Source: Natrononativus amylolyticus
GTDB taxonomy: Archaea; Halobacteriota; Halobacteria; Halobacteriales; Natrialbaceae
Length of the DNA stretch: 64,000 bases
Reading direction: 5' to 3'
Assembly: GCF_024362525.1 (NCBI RefSeq)
Contig: NZ_CP101459.1
Coordinates: 434,001-498,000, forward strand
Both the position numbers and the translations under genes were made by a program. The notes under the pieces were generated by a model. The model was not told the origin of the DNA, searched no databases, and was given only the letters and a program-made list of their open reading frames with translations. Positions 43,401-52,042 of this stretch are shown piece after piece (within the stretch, counting starts at the first letter, position 1; every line of letters starts with the position of its first letter).

Positions 43401-45305
43401 GACTTCGGTGGCGACGGGTTCGCCCTCGCCCAGGTCGTCGGCACTGTCGTTCATGTAGAGGGCGATCTCCTGGATCGCACCCTCCTCGCCGAGGTTCTCG
43501 AGATCGACCGTGACCTCGAGCTCGTCGCCCTGGTCGACCTCGTCGGGACCGTCGAGGTTCGAGACGGCGATCTCGCCCTCGTCGAGGTTGCCCTGGACCT
43601 TGTACTGCAGCAGGTTGAGGTCGGTCGTGGTGATCTCGCCGTCGCGGTTCATGTCGCCGAGGTCCTCGTTGAAGTTCTCGGGCTCCATGTCCTGGAGGTA
43701 CTGCTGCATCAACTGGACGTCCTGGACGTTGACCGTCTCGTCCTGGTTGACGTCCCCGAGGTCGTACTCGAGGGCGCCGACGCCGACTTCGTCGACGGCG
43801 GCGTAGGCGTCGATGATGCCGTAGCCGTAGCGGACGTCCTTTTCGTCACCGGGTTCGTCCCAGTCGTCGGGTTTCCAGGCGGTCTCCTCGAGGGTGTCCT
43901 GGATCTCCTCGGCGGTGAGGTCGTCGTTGGCCGAGAGCATCAGCGCGATGGTGCCCGCGACGTGCGGGGCGGCCATCGAAGTGCCCGAGAGTGTGTCGTA
44001 CTCGTCGTCGGGCATCGCGCTCAGGACGTCCTCGCCGGGGGCGGAGACGTCCGGTTTGATCCACTCGTCGGGCCAGTCGGGGTCCGGGTTGTCCCAGTTG
44101 TCGCCCGCGATGGTGTTGCCGCTCGAGAAGTCGGTGATGTCGCCGTTCTCGTCGGAGGCGCCGATCGAGAACGAGTCGTAGATGTTCGCGGGCGAGCCCA
44201 CGCAGCCCTCCCCGGAGTTACCCGAGGAGGTGACCGCGAGGACGTCGAGATCGTGGGCGTTCTGGATGACCGGGATCCAGGCGTCCTCGTAGACGGGGCC
44301 GAACAGGCCGCAGCCGGCGCCGAAGCTCATGCTGACGACGTCTGTGTCCATCTCCTCGACGACGTACTCGAAGCCGGCGATCGTGTCCGAGTCGGCGCCG
44401 GAGCCGCCCGGCAACACGAGCGCGTGCTGGAGATCGACGTTCGGCGCGACCCCGTAGGCGGGAACGTCGCCGTCGGCGGGGGCGTTCGCCCCTACCGTGC
44501 CGCCGACGTGGGTGCCGTGGTAGTGGGTGTCGTAGGGTTCGGAGTCCTCGACGGGCTCACCGTCGGGGCCGATCTCGACCCAGCCACCCGGGTACGTCGG
44601 GTCGTCAGCGTCCTCGGTGTAGAGGTCGAGGTCCTGGTGGCTGACGTCGAAGCCGGTGTCGAGGACGGCGACTTTGACGTCCTCGCCCTGGGTCCCGAAG
44701 TCGTCCCAGGTGTCGGAGGCGTTGATCTGCTCTAACCCGTAGGTGAACTCACCGTCCTGAAAGATGCCGGGCGTCTCTTCTTCCTCGTCACCGACCGGCT
44801 CCGGAATCGTGTACTCCGGCCGGATTTGGATGGTGTGGACCCCCTCGATCGCCGAGAGCTCCTCGATGTCGACGGTGTCGGCGTCGACTTCGGCCCGGAT
44901 CGCGTTGGTGATCCAGTAGGTGTTGACGAGTTCGATGCCCTCGATGGCGGCGATCTCCTGGCGAGCGGTCGCCTGTGACTCCTCGGCGTACTCCTGGAGC
45001 TGGGCGATTGCGCGCTCGCGGTCGTCTGCGACGCCCTCGTCGTACTGATCGAAGATCAAGTAGACTTGCTCGGTCCCCTCCGCTTCCTCGAGGGCCGGGT
45101 CGACGTGTGTCTCGGTTTCCGACGTCTCCGCGTCGGTGCTCTCTTGCTGTACGGCTGGTTCGACATCGGGCGCCGGTTGCTGAGCCTCGATGTCTGCGTC
45201 TGCATCTGCGCTAGCGGTGACGCCGCCGGTCCCCATCGCAACGACCGACAGCACCATCACGAGCGCGAGGAGTGCAGCTCGAATCTGATCGCGTGTATCT
45301 GCCAT
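40449..45305 (-). CDS. Giant secreted multidomain subtilisin-like protease (S8), 1618 aa
   Basis: A signal sequence (residues 1-31; LLALVMVLSVVAMGTGGVTA) is followed by an acidic linker, an I9-like propeptide (~80-165) and the S8 catalytic domain (~195-505). The triad is Asp216 (AVLDTGFD), His266 (GTHVGG) and Ser443 (GTSMAAPHVAG), with the oxyanion Asn363. Next are a type I dockerin (~514-576; two loops DVNQDETVNVQD and DMNRDGEITTTD), CARDB-like beta domains (~580-810, 1400-1600), an inserted flavodoxin-like ThuA/GATase-type region (~850-1060) and three carboxypeptidase-regulatory-like domains (~1130-1390). There is no PGF-CTERM sorting signal. It ends NAVIPPAASGVISVVFG. It is probably released or held by its repeats. 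It has its own promoter. Confidence 0.92.
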   Translation of the reverse strand: MADTRDQIRAALLALVMVLSVVAMGTGGVTASADADADIEAQQPAPDVEPAVQQESTDAETSETETHVDPALEEAEGTEQVYLIFDQYDEGVADDRERAIAQLQEYAEESQATARQEIAAIEGIELVNTYWITNAIRAEVDADTVDIEELSAIEGVHTIQIRPEYTIPEPVGDEEEETPGIFQDGEFTYGLEQINASDTWDDFGTQGEDVKVAVLDTGFDVSHQDLDLYTEDADDPTYPGGWVEIGPDGEPVEDSEPYDTHYHGTHVGGTVGANAPADGDVPAYGVAPNVDLQHALVLPGGSGADSDTIAGFEYVVEEMDTDVVSMSFGAGCGLFGPVYEDAWIPVIQNAHDLDVLAVTSSGNSGEGCVGSPANIYDSFSIGASDENGDITDFSSGNTIAGDNWDNPDPDWPDEWIKPDVSAPGEDVLSAMPDDEYDTLSGTSMAAPHVAGTIALMLSANDDLTAEEIQDTLEETAWKPDDWDEPGDEKDVRYGYGIIDAYAAVDEVGVGALEYDLGDVNQDETVNVQDVQLMQQYLQDMEPENFNEDLGDMNRDGEITTTDLNLLQYKVQGNLDEGEIAVSNLDGPDEVDQGDELEVTVDLENLGEEGAIQEIALYMNDSADDLGEGEPVATEVVDMAAPGVDDPVDHPAETTITFEVDTSDFEPGEYHYGVYSEDDSDTDELTIVSAHFDVSNLEAPDEADRGEEIEVSADVENTGNTDDTQTVEYRFDDLDEPVHTENVTLDPGEETTVEFTLDTSDIGEGTYDHGVFTEDDSQTTTVTILEAQFDVEITDAPETVSIGDTYDVNATVENTGDAPDGQEIVYDLGAAGGDVAVVDEENYHDGALVDVLEAHLDEDAYEVDLLEADELLDSMDEYDTFVVQRLGSDDLAEDFLDALEDDQGAVYLDSYQGGTAQAYADGVYRLHNVRENPGERDEDATATDGEPVTIDVHEDHPIFAGVGSAGDTVEVYSGSTTWGAWFDDYDGTVLADADFSAGDDGVHEGPSIAVSDDGTEVLATAIARDFFTDEESFTDDGNQLFANAVEYATTGSVTHDAEAIESSEYVELEPGESADLTFTYTVPADAEAGDASHIVASEDDQDLAPVTIEDATTGDVVGTVYADDTGDPIENATVELEANNETYADVTDDDGAYALEGVPAGEYEITVTADGYEDQTDTVEVPEGDTVTQDFWLDAETESGAISGEVTASDDGAPVENVTIVAENDVGEVYEATTDADGAYTLENLTPGTYVVNVADVPPGYQPDEIVSVGPGEHVEGVDFEVDRTDGAIDGYVTNAAGVPIEGAHVLDADDGAFNVTTDDDGYYEIEDVTPGTHALRAVADGYDDSHISFVDVDPGETTTENLTLGTYFEVSDLEAPDSAAQGEEITVSATVTNVGEQEDTRTVFYFPPGTDFGTDVIDYEPEQAQTVTLEGGESTTVEFTYQIPEDEETGDSLHGVSADEVETAPITIEAAADPEPAYFEVSEIDGPESAQAGDDLAVDATITNTGDETDEQTIFLFWDGAAEEVDEYPPEELREVVGPDSMQTITLEGGESETVTLTHAIDADTEPGTYQYSVSTLQETDDAQIEIEDDNHAVIPPIDIGNAVIPPAASGVISVVFG

Positions 45306-45503
45306 AGATGTTTCTGGTGGTGTGATATGTGTTTGCCTCTACCCGCCTTACGTCAGGTAAAGATCCGCTGTCCCCTGCTTACCGAACTATGTTACCTTTG
45401 TGTCATGCTCCCATGGATCGACCATGTATGTCAGTATAATAAACTTACGCTCACCGGAAATAATCACTGGGAATTATTCATTCTAGTGACCAATGGATAC
45501 TAG

Positions 45504-45613
45504 ATGTCTGACTGCTCGAGCGCCAGTGGCTCGAGACCCCCCCAGTACTCGATACACCGATACCGTTTGACGGTGTCCCCTACGAGCCGGACGGCCTGCT
45601 TCGGGGCGAGAGT
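45504..45613 (-). other. Coding-like remnant in frame after the CynX-type gene stop
   Basis: Directly after the TGA stop (45614-45616) of the MFS gene the same frame stays open for 36 codons, encoding TLAPKQAVRLVGDTVKRYRC and then IEYWGGLEPLALEQSDI before a TAG. The residue mix looks like real protein, but there is no start codon. It may be a remnant of a deleted gene or a lost C-terminal extension. Nothing else lies in the 300-bp spacer to 45305. Confidence 0.3.
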
Positions 45614-46825
45614 TCACCCCAGGCCGGGGTTTCGATCCGGCCGAAACCGAACGCTCAGCACCAGTGCAAGGACGATGAACGCGGTGAGTCCGCCGAACGG
45701 GACGGTGAACCCACCGTACAGGTCACGGAGCAAGCCGACCGCGAACGGGGCCGCACCGCCGATGACGTATCCGCCCGCGATGGCGACGGCGCTGAGTCGA
45801 CTCGTCGCTTCGCTGCTCGCGGTGTAGTCGACTGGGAGCATCAACATGAGCGTGAACCACGCGCCGACGCCGAACCCGAGCGACGCAGCCCAGAACCACG
45901 GGGCGACGTCCGGGACGGCCGTTACTCCCACGGTGCCGACGAGCGCGAGCGCGATCACGGGACCGAGCCAGTGGCGTCGGTCTGCGGTTCGGTCGCCGGC
46001 GATCGTGATCAAAAGCATTCCACCGAGGCCGGCGACGATGAACACCGTCAGGATCAACCCCGCCGCCGTTTCCGACCACCCTAACGCGATGTACCGCGGC
46101 GGGAGCCACGTCAGCATCGAGTAGTACAGCGCCGTGTTGAACACGTAAAACAGCGTGAGCGTCCAGACAAAGGGGTGTCGCCACAGACCTTGTGACCTGG
46201 TCGGATGGGACGTCGCCGAGGCGTTCGACGGTGGCGGATTTCGGGTAAGACCGCGGCGGACCGGCCGCCATGCGAGCAGCGCCATGCCCGCGAGAACCGC
46301 CCACACTGCCAGTGCACCGGGCCAGGAGTCGAGTACTCGCTCGAGCGGAACCGTCGTCCCCGAGGCCAGCGTCGCGCCGACGGTGAGGCTCACCGTGTAC
46401 AGGCCGGTTCCGAAGGCGACGCGCTCCGGAAAGTACAGTTTCACGATCGGCGGCAACAGCGCCTGCGTGATCCCGATGCCGATGCCGACGAGCAGCGTCG
46501 TCACGAGCAGCACCGACAGCAACTCGCCGCCGAGACGGGCCGCGGTCCCGAGTCCGATCAGGACCACCCCTAAGCGAACGCCGCCCCCGTATCCGAGTCG
46601 GGAGACGACCAGCGGCACCGACAGCGCGAAGACGCCGATGAGCATCACGGGCACCGTCGTCAGCAGGCTGACCGCCGCGCTGCTCAACTCGAGGCTCGTC
46701 CGGATCACGTCGAGTAGCGGAGCGACGGAGACGATCGCCGGTCGAAGGTTCAGCGAGACCAGGACGATCCCGAGGATGATCAGCCACGTCGACGTCCGTC
46801 TGTCCGACGATGGCACTCCGGTCAT
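45614..46825 (-). CDS. CynX/NimT-family MFS transporter
   Basis: A 403-aa 12-helix transporter. The CynX/NimT signature VSLNLRPAIVSVAPLLDVI lies in helix 1, followed by SLLTTVPVMLIGVFALSVPL. The loop after helix 6 is long and Pro/Ser-rich (RNPPPSNASATSHPTRSQG). Family members include the cyanate transporter CynX and a 2-nitroimidazole exporter; most have unknown substrates. The start MTGVPSSDRR is preferred over more upstream starts that would add a basic tail. No cyanase gene is present. It diverges from nothing close; the next gene on the same strand ends 215 bp upstream. Confidence 0.86.
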   Translation of the reverse strand: MTGVPSSDRRTSTWLIILGIVLVSLNLRPAIVSVAPLLDVIRTSLELSSAAVSLLTTVPVMLIGVFALSVPLVVSRLGYGGGVRLGVVLIGLGTAARLGGELLSVLLVTTLLVGIGIGITQALLPPIVKLYFPERVAFGTGLYTVSLTVGATLASGTTVPLERVLDSWPGALAVWAVLAGMALLAWRPVRRGLTRNPPPSNASATSHPTRSQGLWRHPFVWTLTLFYVFNTALYYSMLTWLPPRYIALGWSETAAGLILTVFIVAGLGGMLLITIAGDRTADRRHWLGPVIALALVGTVGVTAVPDVAPWFWAASLGFGVGAWFTLMLMLPVDYTASSEATSRLSAVAIAGGYVIGGAAPFAVGLLRDLYGGFTVPFGGLTAFIVLALVLSVRFRPDRNPGLG

Positions 46826-47040
46826 CGGGCGAGTTGTCGCCGTCGACCGCGGTCGGCTCGAGGAATGTCGAACACCAAGGGAGGGATGTAGACGTTGGTA
46901 CAAGAGAGTACCGACTCCGGTGTTCGATGGGGCACGGATGCTCTTTTTCTGTAGTACAACCGATGAGGCAATCGAAGATAGTCGCCGTTTCGATTAGACC
47001 CTTTCATACGGCGATCCGGAAATCCTCTTCGTAGTAGTGG

Positions 47041-48282
47041 TCACTGCTTCGTCCCCGGCAAGCCGAGATGATATAGCCGGTCCGTCAGGGGACGCAAATC
47101 AAGTATTCTCCCTTTCGATGAGAGGCCGGCGGCCATCGCCAGCGCCGTGAACACCATATACGTGTGTGTGATCGAATACGAAATCGAGAACGTAAAGAGA
47201 AGGTATGCGCTGATCAAGCCGAGCGCCAGTACGGGCGCTGTCGGTGTTTCGAAAAACGCGTAAAGGTACTCCACGACCAATATCGAAACACCGGCGAAAA
47301 ACAGTACTCCTGCGATTACGCCACCGGCGAACGCGGCGTGGAGGAAGAGGTTGTGGGGATACGAGTGTACTGAGATCTGATCGAACGCGCCCAGACCGTG
47401 GCCCAACGGTGTACTGAGGATCCTCTCGACGGTTGTGGCGTAGAGTTCGAACCGTCCGAGCGACGTGATGTCGGTGAACAGTGAGGTCATCCGATCGACG
47501 AACAACCGCGAGACAAATCCCAGTCGGATCAACACCAAAAGCGCACCGATACCGATACCGAGGGCTGCCGTCGCTCGAACGAGGGTTCGGACCGCCAGTT
47601 CGCGGGAGCGAGTGAGCGAAATCAGGATCACTGCGAGGACGGTCGCACCAAACAGGCCGACGTACGCACTCCGTCCGTGCTGACTAACGAGCGCCGGAAG
47701 CCCGATCGCTGGCGCTCCAATCAACCCGAATCGCTGCCATCGTGCAAGCGTTACCGTCGGGTGAACGAGATAGCCGATAACGACACACAAGCCCAGCGCA
47801 ATGGGAACGCTGACAGTGTTGTAGTGGTAGACGTCGTGTCCGCGTGGGTCGGCCACGCCGAGAAGCAGGGTCGCACTCACGAACGCTGCCCAAACGACCT
47901 GGAAGGCGAGATAGAGTCGGATTTCGCTGCGTCGGGTAACACCGAGCAGAGCCAGTGTTGTCCCGAGTATCAGCAGTAAGCTTACGACGTTATCGATGCT
48001 CGCTGTCGTTCCAGTTCGTATTCCGAGATACTCCGGGACAACGATCAACACGAACGCGACTCCGATCATCCCTGCTGCGATACCCTGTCGGTCCGTGAGT
48101 TCGTAGCTGCCGCGGGTGAGGCGTAGAGTGAACACTCCCCCGATCAATCCGAATGCGAGGACGTTGATATACGGGCCCTGTACGGTGAATATTTTTACGC
48201 TGGGCGCGTTGATGAACAGGAAGACACCCGCTATGAGAGCCCAAGTGAGCGGTTGGTCGCGCACTGCCCGAGAGAGATGCAC
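47041..48282 (-). CDS. O-antigen ligase/polymerase-like membrane protein (Wzy_C type)
   Basis: A 413-aa membrane protein with ten to twelve helices. The family's conserved extracytoplasmic region is visible, SQHGRSAYVGLFGATVLAVI in the middle and STPLGHGLGAFDQISVHSYP followed by HNLFLHAAFAGG towards the end, including the conserved Arg and His residues. These proteins polymerise or ligate lipid-linked glycans at the outer face of the membrane. It faces away from the plus-strand genes for a ParB-like protein and a flippase, which together look like part of an exopolysaccharide or S-layer glycan locus. Its short C-terminal tail ends in LPGTKQ. Confidence 0.84.
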   Translation of the reverse strand: MHLSRAVRDQPLTWALIAGVFLFINAPSVKIFTVQGPYINVLAFGLIGGVFTLRLTRGSYELTDRQGIAAGMIGVAFVLIVVPEYLGIRTGTTASIDNVVSLLLILGTTLALLGVTRRSEIRLYLAFQVVWAAFVSATLLLGVADPRGHDVYHYNTVSVPIALGLCVVIGYLVHPTVTLARWQRFGLIGAPAIGLPALVSQHGRSAYVGLFGATVLAVILISLTRSRELAVRTLVRATAALGIGIGALLVLIRLGFVSRLFVDRMTSLFTDITSLGRFELYATTVERILSTPLGHGLGAFDQISVHSYPHNLFLHAAFAGGVIAGVLFFAGVSILVVEYLYAFFETPTAPVLALGLISAYLLFTFSISYSITHTYMVFTALAMAAGLSSKGRILDLRPLTDRLYHLGLPGTKQ

Positions 48283-48376
48283 ACGTGAGTGTCTTGGCTG
48301 TGCGTCAATAAAGTAGCGAATGTCGTTTCAGAATCCGGCGATTTATGTGCAATACCAACGATTGACAGTTAACTAA

Positions 48377-49216
48377 ATGATGGCATCTCGGGTTTCTGCG
48401 GTGGTGTTGCCGGCATCAGTGGTGGATGCGATTCAGATTTACCGGCGCCAGGGCGCTCGCGAGTTCGCCTGGCGCGTTGGTGCCAAAGTTCTCGTCGATC
48501 ACCCTTACTCACCGACTGTCGCTCAGGCTGCCGGTGAGGCGTTCTACCGATCGGCACGGACGACGGATATCGAACGCTACGACTCGACGATCGATCCGTA
48601 CGAACTCCACCCCGTCAATCCCGCCGACATAACACATCTCACCGGGCGGGCGTATCCGCCGTGGAAGGGATGGCGAACCCGGGTCGGGTCGGTGAGGGGG
48701 GGTGAGTGGGATTGTCCCCCCTCGCTCGAGGAACTTCCGATGAGTCCGCTGTATCGAGGTTCTGATCCGGCGTTCTACTATCGTCCGCGTTTCGAGGAGA
48801 CGCCGTTACACCGGGCGCTCGTCGCACGCTTCGAAGACAAAACGCCCTGGACGGAAATCGAGTTAATCCAGCAGTTTATCTCGAGTCTCGAGGCCGGCGA
48901 ATGTGACTCCGTCTGGAATGGCTGTTCATCTCGAGACGACATCCTTCGAAAAGGGGCGAATCTCGATCGGTTATTCGCATCGATTCGCGACACGGGGTAC
49001 CGAACACAGGCTGATCTCGCCTCGGGACGGCAACGGTGGTTTCTTTCGAACCTCGGAAACGAGATCCGCGTCGACGTGGGTCGCACCGGCGAGTTCCTGT
49101 TCGTCGAGGGCCGTCATCGACTCTCGATTGCGAAGATTCTCGACCTCGAGTCCGTTCCCGTCCTCATCTCGGTTCGTCACAGACGGTGGGTCGAATCGAC
49201 CTTCGGAGATCAATAG
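48377..49216 (+). CDS. ParB-like domain protein in a polysaccharide locus
   Basis: A 279-aa soluble protein. The N-terminal two-thirds lack a known domain but contain HPYSPTVAQAAGEAFYRSAR and GGEWDCPPSLEELPMSPLYR. The C-terminal portion (about 225-270) matches a ParB/Srx-like nuclease fold, VDVGRTGEFLFVEGRHRLSI followed by AKILDLESVPVLISVRH, with the conserved G-R-H-R. In haloarchaea and bacteria similar proteins sit in cell-surface glycan loci, where their biochemical role is not known. It precedes the flippase gene by 32 bp, so the two are co-transcribed. No ParA partner is here, so a partition role is unlikely. Confidence 0.75.
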   Translation: MMASRVSAVVLPASVVDAIQIYRRQGAREFAWRVGAKVLVDHPYSPTVAQAAGEAFYRSARTTDIERYDSTIDPYELHPVNPADITHLTGRAYPPWKGWRTRVGSVRGGEWDCPPSLEELPMSPLYRGSDPAFYYRPRFEETPLHRALVARFEDKTPWTEIELIQQFISSLEAGECDSVWNGCSSRDDILRKGANLDRLFASIRDTGYRTQADLASGRQRWFLSNLGNEIRVDVGRTGEFLFVEGRHRLSIAKILDLESVPVLISVRHRRWVESTFGDQ

Positions 49217-49248
49217 ATACATAGCGCCCTCTCGGCTGGTATCAGTAG

Positions 49249-50715
49249 ATGTCGCTCTCTGAGAAGATCGCGTCGGGATTTCGAGCGGACCTTCTCACTC
49301 GAATCGTTCAGGTTCTCGCCGGCGGCCTCTTGACCGTTGCACTCGCGCGATTACTCGGCGCAGACGCCTACGGGCTGTTGTTCTTTGCGATCTCCTTTTT
49401 CTCGATGGTCACTCTCTTAGGGAACCTCGGAACCGCCCGATCAGCAGCCCGGTACATCAGCGAATACGAACAGACAGACACCTCCCAGATTCGCCACATC
49501 CTTCGCTATGCGGCGTTCATCAATGCGGTTACGATCGGGATCGTCTCGATCGTCCTCGTCGTGTTCCGCTCCGAGATAGCCGTCCTCCTCGATGAGCCAG
49601 GCCTCGAGCCGTTTCTTGTCCTCGGTGTCGCGTACGTCGTTTCCGCCGGTATTCTGGGTTTTTCGCGTCGAACACTGCAGGGGTTTCGTCGAATCGAACA
49701 CAGTGCCCTCACCACGGGTCTCGATGGTATTGCACGGCCGGTTCTCGCGATCGGTGCGGTCCTCTTGGGATTCAACGCCATCGGTGCGTTCGTGGGGTAC
49801 ATCTTGAGTGCAATGCTGGCTGGGATAGTCGGCGTCATCTTGCTGGTTCGCTCTGCGGGACGGTATGAGCTCGCAACGTCCGTCGATCCCGGACTCGGCC
49901 GGCGGATTCTCGAGTACTCACTCCCACTCTCGCTTACGACCAGCAGCGACGTGCTCATCAAACACGTCGATACGGTTCTGATCGGCGCGCTCCTGACGCC
50001 GTTTGCGGTCAGCCAGTACGTCGTTGGCAAACAGATCATCCACTTCGCTCAGAAACCAGCGGAGTCGCTCGGCTTCACTGTCGCCCCCCGTTTCTCAGAA
50101 CAGTGTGCCAAAGGGAACCGCGAGAAAGCATCCGAACTGTACGCGACCTCCTTGCGGAACGTGTTTCTCCTGTACATCCCTGCTGCACTCGGATTGATCG
50201 CCGTCGCCGGTCCACTGGTGGTAACGGTATTCGGTGCCGAGTACGCCGGCGGTGAAATAGTTGTCCAGCTCCTCGCTATTTATCTCGTCGCTCAGACGGT
50301 CACGTTCGTGACCAGCAGCGGGCTCGATTATCTCGGGAAGGCAAAACTGCGCGCGATCGTTAAAGGCGGTGTCGCACTGGTGAACTTCGGGTTGAACCTC
50401 CTGTTGATCCCGCGATACGGCGTTGCGGGTGCGGCGGTGGCGACTGCGGGCTCCTATAGCGTCTATGCGGCCCTCAACGTGTTTCTAATGAATCGAGAGC
50501 TCTCGATTCCCTGGCAGCGAGTCGCGTTCAACGTCGCTCACATTACGGCGGTGTCGGGTGCGATGTTCGTCGTAATTTTCCCCCTCTCGAGACAGATATC
50601 GGGACTCGTCTCACTGATCAGTGTCGTCGCTCTCGGTGTCGGTATCTGGGGTGGGTTGTGCCTTCTCACCGGGCTCGTTGAGCCCGATAATCTCCGTACT
50701 GCAGTCGGTCGCTAA
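49249..50715 (+). CDS. Wzx-like polysaccharide flippase
   Basis: A 488-aa MATE/MOP-superfamily membrane protein with 14 predicted helices, the expected length for Wzx/PST exporters. The N-terminal FRADLLTRIVQVLAGGLLTV then LLGADAYGLLFFAISFFSMV is typical, as is LLIPRYGVAGAAVATAGSYS near residue 385. It moves lipid-linked saccharide units across the membrane. It follows the ParB-like gene on the same strand (32 bp), and the ATP-grasp gene is convergent with it. No glycosyltransferase is found within the module, so the repeat-unit biosynthesis genes must be elsewhere. Confidence 0.9.
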   Translation: MSLSEKIASGFRADLLTRIVQVLAGGLLTVALARLLGADAYGLLFFAISFFSMVTLLGNLGTARSAARYISEYEQTDTSQIRHILRYAAFINAVTIGIVSIVLVVFRSEIAVLLDEPGLEPFLVLGVAYVVSAGILGFSRRTLQGFRRIEHSALTTGLDGIARPVLAIGAVLLGFNAIGAFVGYILSAMLAGIVGVILLVRSAGRYELATSVDPGLGRRILEYSLPLSLTTSSDVLIKHVDTVLIGALLTPFAVSQYVVGKQIIHFAQKPAESLGFTVAPRFSEQCAKGNREKASELYATSLRNVFLLYIPAALGLIAVAGPLVVTVFGAEYAGGEIVVQLLAIYLVAQTVTFVTSSGLDYLGKAKLRAIVKGGVALVNFGLNLLLIPRYGVAGAAVATAGSYSVYAALNVFLMNRELSIPWQRVAFNVAHITAVSGAMFVVIFPLSRQISGLVSLISVVALGVGIWGGLCLLTGLVEPDNLRTAVGR

Positions 50716-50759
50716 TACACTAGTCGACCGTGACGCCCCGAAGCCGTCCCACTTCGGTC

Positions 50760-51854
50760 CTAGATGACCCCGTGATAGTCGAAGAACTCCCGAACACGTG
50801 TGTCCGTGAGAAACGGCTCGTGAATCTGCATCATCTCGTGTGTCGGGCGGATGTTTCCCTCGAGTACCGCATAGCCGTCCTCGGTGATGACGATATCCCA
50901 CCCGACCAGCGGCAGTTGCTGGAGGTGTGCTGCTATCGTCGTAATCTCCTCACGGAGACGGTCCCACCGTGGGATCGATATCCCGGTGATCGGAGCGCCA
51001 GTTTCGGGGTGGTCCTCGAGCCATCGAATCCCAGATGCCGTGTTCTGTGCGGCAGTGGTCATCGTTCCGGTTTCGATGTCGACATGGGCTGAAATCCCAC
51101 CCTTGTCCCAGTTGTCGACCGGTGCTGACGCCGCAACCCCGAACCGATGGATCGCTCGTGCTACGAACGGTTCCTGGGTTGTGACGTCGCGGAGGGTTAT
51201 CACTCGAATCGTATTCGTCGCGTCCGGGAAGATCGTCTCGGCGTACTCTGCCTGGTCGACGAACTCGTTGACCAGATAGGTCGTCTGCGAGCCAAATTGA
51301 TCGACCAGTGTAGTCAGTGACAGTTCCCTCCCGTTTACGACTGGGCCGTCGTCCGATCGTTCGAGAACGTACACGTTAGCACCTCCGACACCCGTAACCG
51401 GCTTGCACACGAGTCTCTCGTGACGGTGGAGCTGTTCTCGAAGCCAACCGACACAGTCGTCGGTGAGAACCGCTCCCGTTTCCGCTCGAACCGTCCCGTT
51501 GTGGATCACGCCATACACCGTCGGAATGGCGTCTTCGTAGCGGTCAGTGAGTATCTGGTGGAACGTGAGCTTGTTCATCGCGATTGCAGCATCCGAACCG
51601 GCTAACTGCCCCGGCGAGACCGCCCCCGAAAAATCGGGCAGATACGCGGACAAGTCGTACCGCTCGAGGTCGTAGTCTCGTGTCCGCGTCGAATGGAATC
51701 CGTTTCTGATCAGCGAGAGTCGCTGTGTATAGGGAATCCCGGCTGTCGGTTTCTGGCGCTCCCTGTACGCGAACCCCGCGAGCTGGGTGGCGATTACGGT
51801 CCACTTCTCGATAACCGACGCCACACGATGGTAGTTCCGTCGTAGTGGATCCAT
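50760..51854 (-). CDS. ATP-grasp protein of the sugar-transfer-associated type
   Basis: A 364-aa ATP-grasp enzyme. The nucleotide-binding elements are visible: LVCKPVTGVGGANVYVLERS (Lys and Gly-rich loop), VNEFVDQAEYAETIFPDATN, and the Mg site DIVITEDGYAVLEGNIRPT with the Glu-Gly-Asn. Related proteins (ATPgrasp_ST class) occur in capsule and teichuronic-type loci and presumably attach an amino acid or acyl group to a sugar; the chemistry is not established. The start MDPLRRNYHR is chosen because TTTATCAG lies about 27 nt upstream. An ATG 11 codons upstream (51887) is also possible. Convergent with the flippase gene. Confidence 0.82.
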   Translation of the reverse strand: MDPLRRNYHRVASVIEKWTVIATQLAGFAYRERQKPTAGIPYTQRLSLIRNGFHSTRTRDYDLERYDLSAYLPDFSGAVSPGQLAGSDAAIAMNKLTFHQILTDRYEDAIPTVYGVIHNGTVRAETGAVLTDDCVGWLREQLHRHERLVCKPVTGVGGANVYVLERSDDGPVVNGRELSLTTLVDQFGSQTTYLVNEFVDQAEYAETIFPDATNTIRVITLRDVTTQEPFVARAIHRFGVAASAPVDNWDKGGISAHVDIETGTMTTAAQNTASGIRWLEDHPETGAPITGISIPRWDRLREEITTIAAHLQQLPLVGWDIVITEDGYAVLEGNIRPTHEMMQIHEPFLTDTRVREFFDYHGVI

Positions 51855-52042
51855 TGACAGTCTCAGTATCGGAAGGCTGATAAACATCACGATTAACTTG
51901 TATATTCGTGTGCTAGTAGTTCGCCGGACGAACTCGCGGCCAGTACCCAATTATAGCCGAACCGGAAGTCCGTCGGCTGAGAGGTCTCGCGCGGTGCTGA
52001 TCGGTAGTTCACACACTGATGATTCATCTACGGGGATGGCGA

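Noticed and set aside
40530-44735. Several plus-strand frames of 247-479 codons
   Set aside because: They are Val/Asp/Gly-rich antisense shadows of the 1618-aa subtilase.
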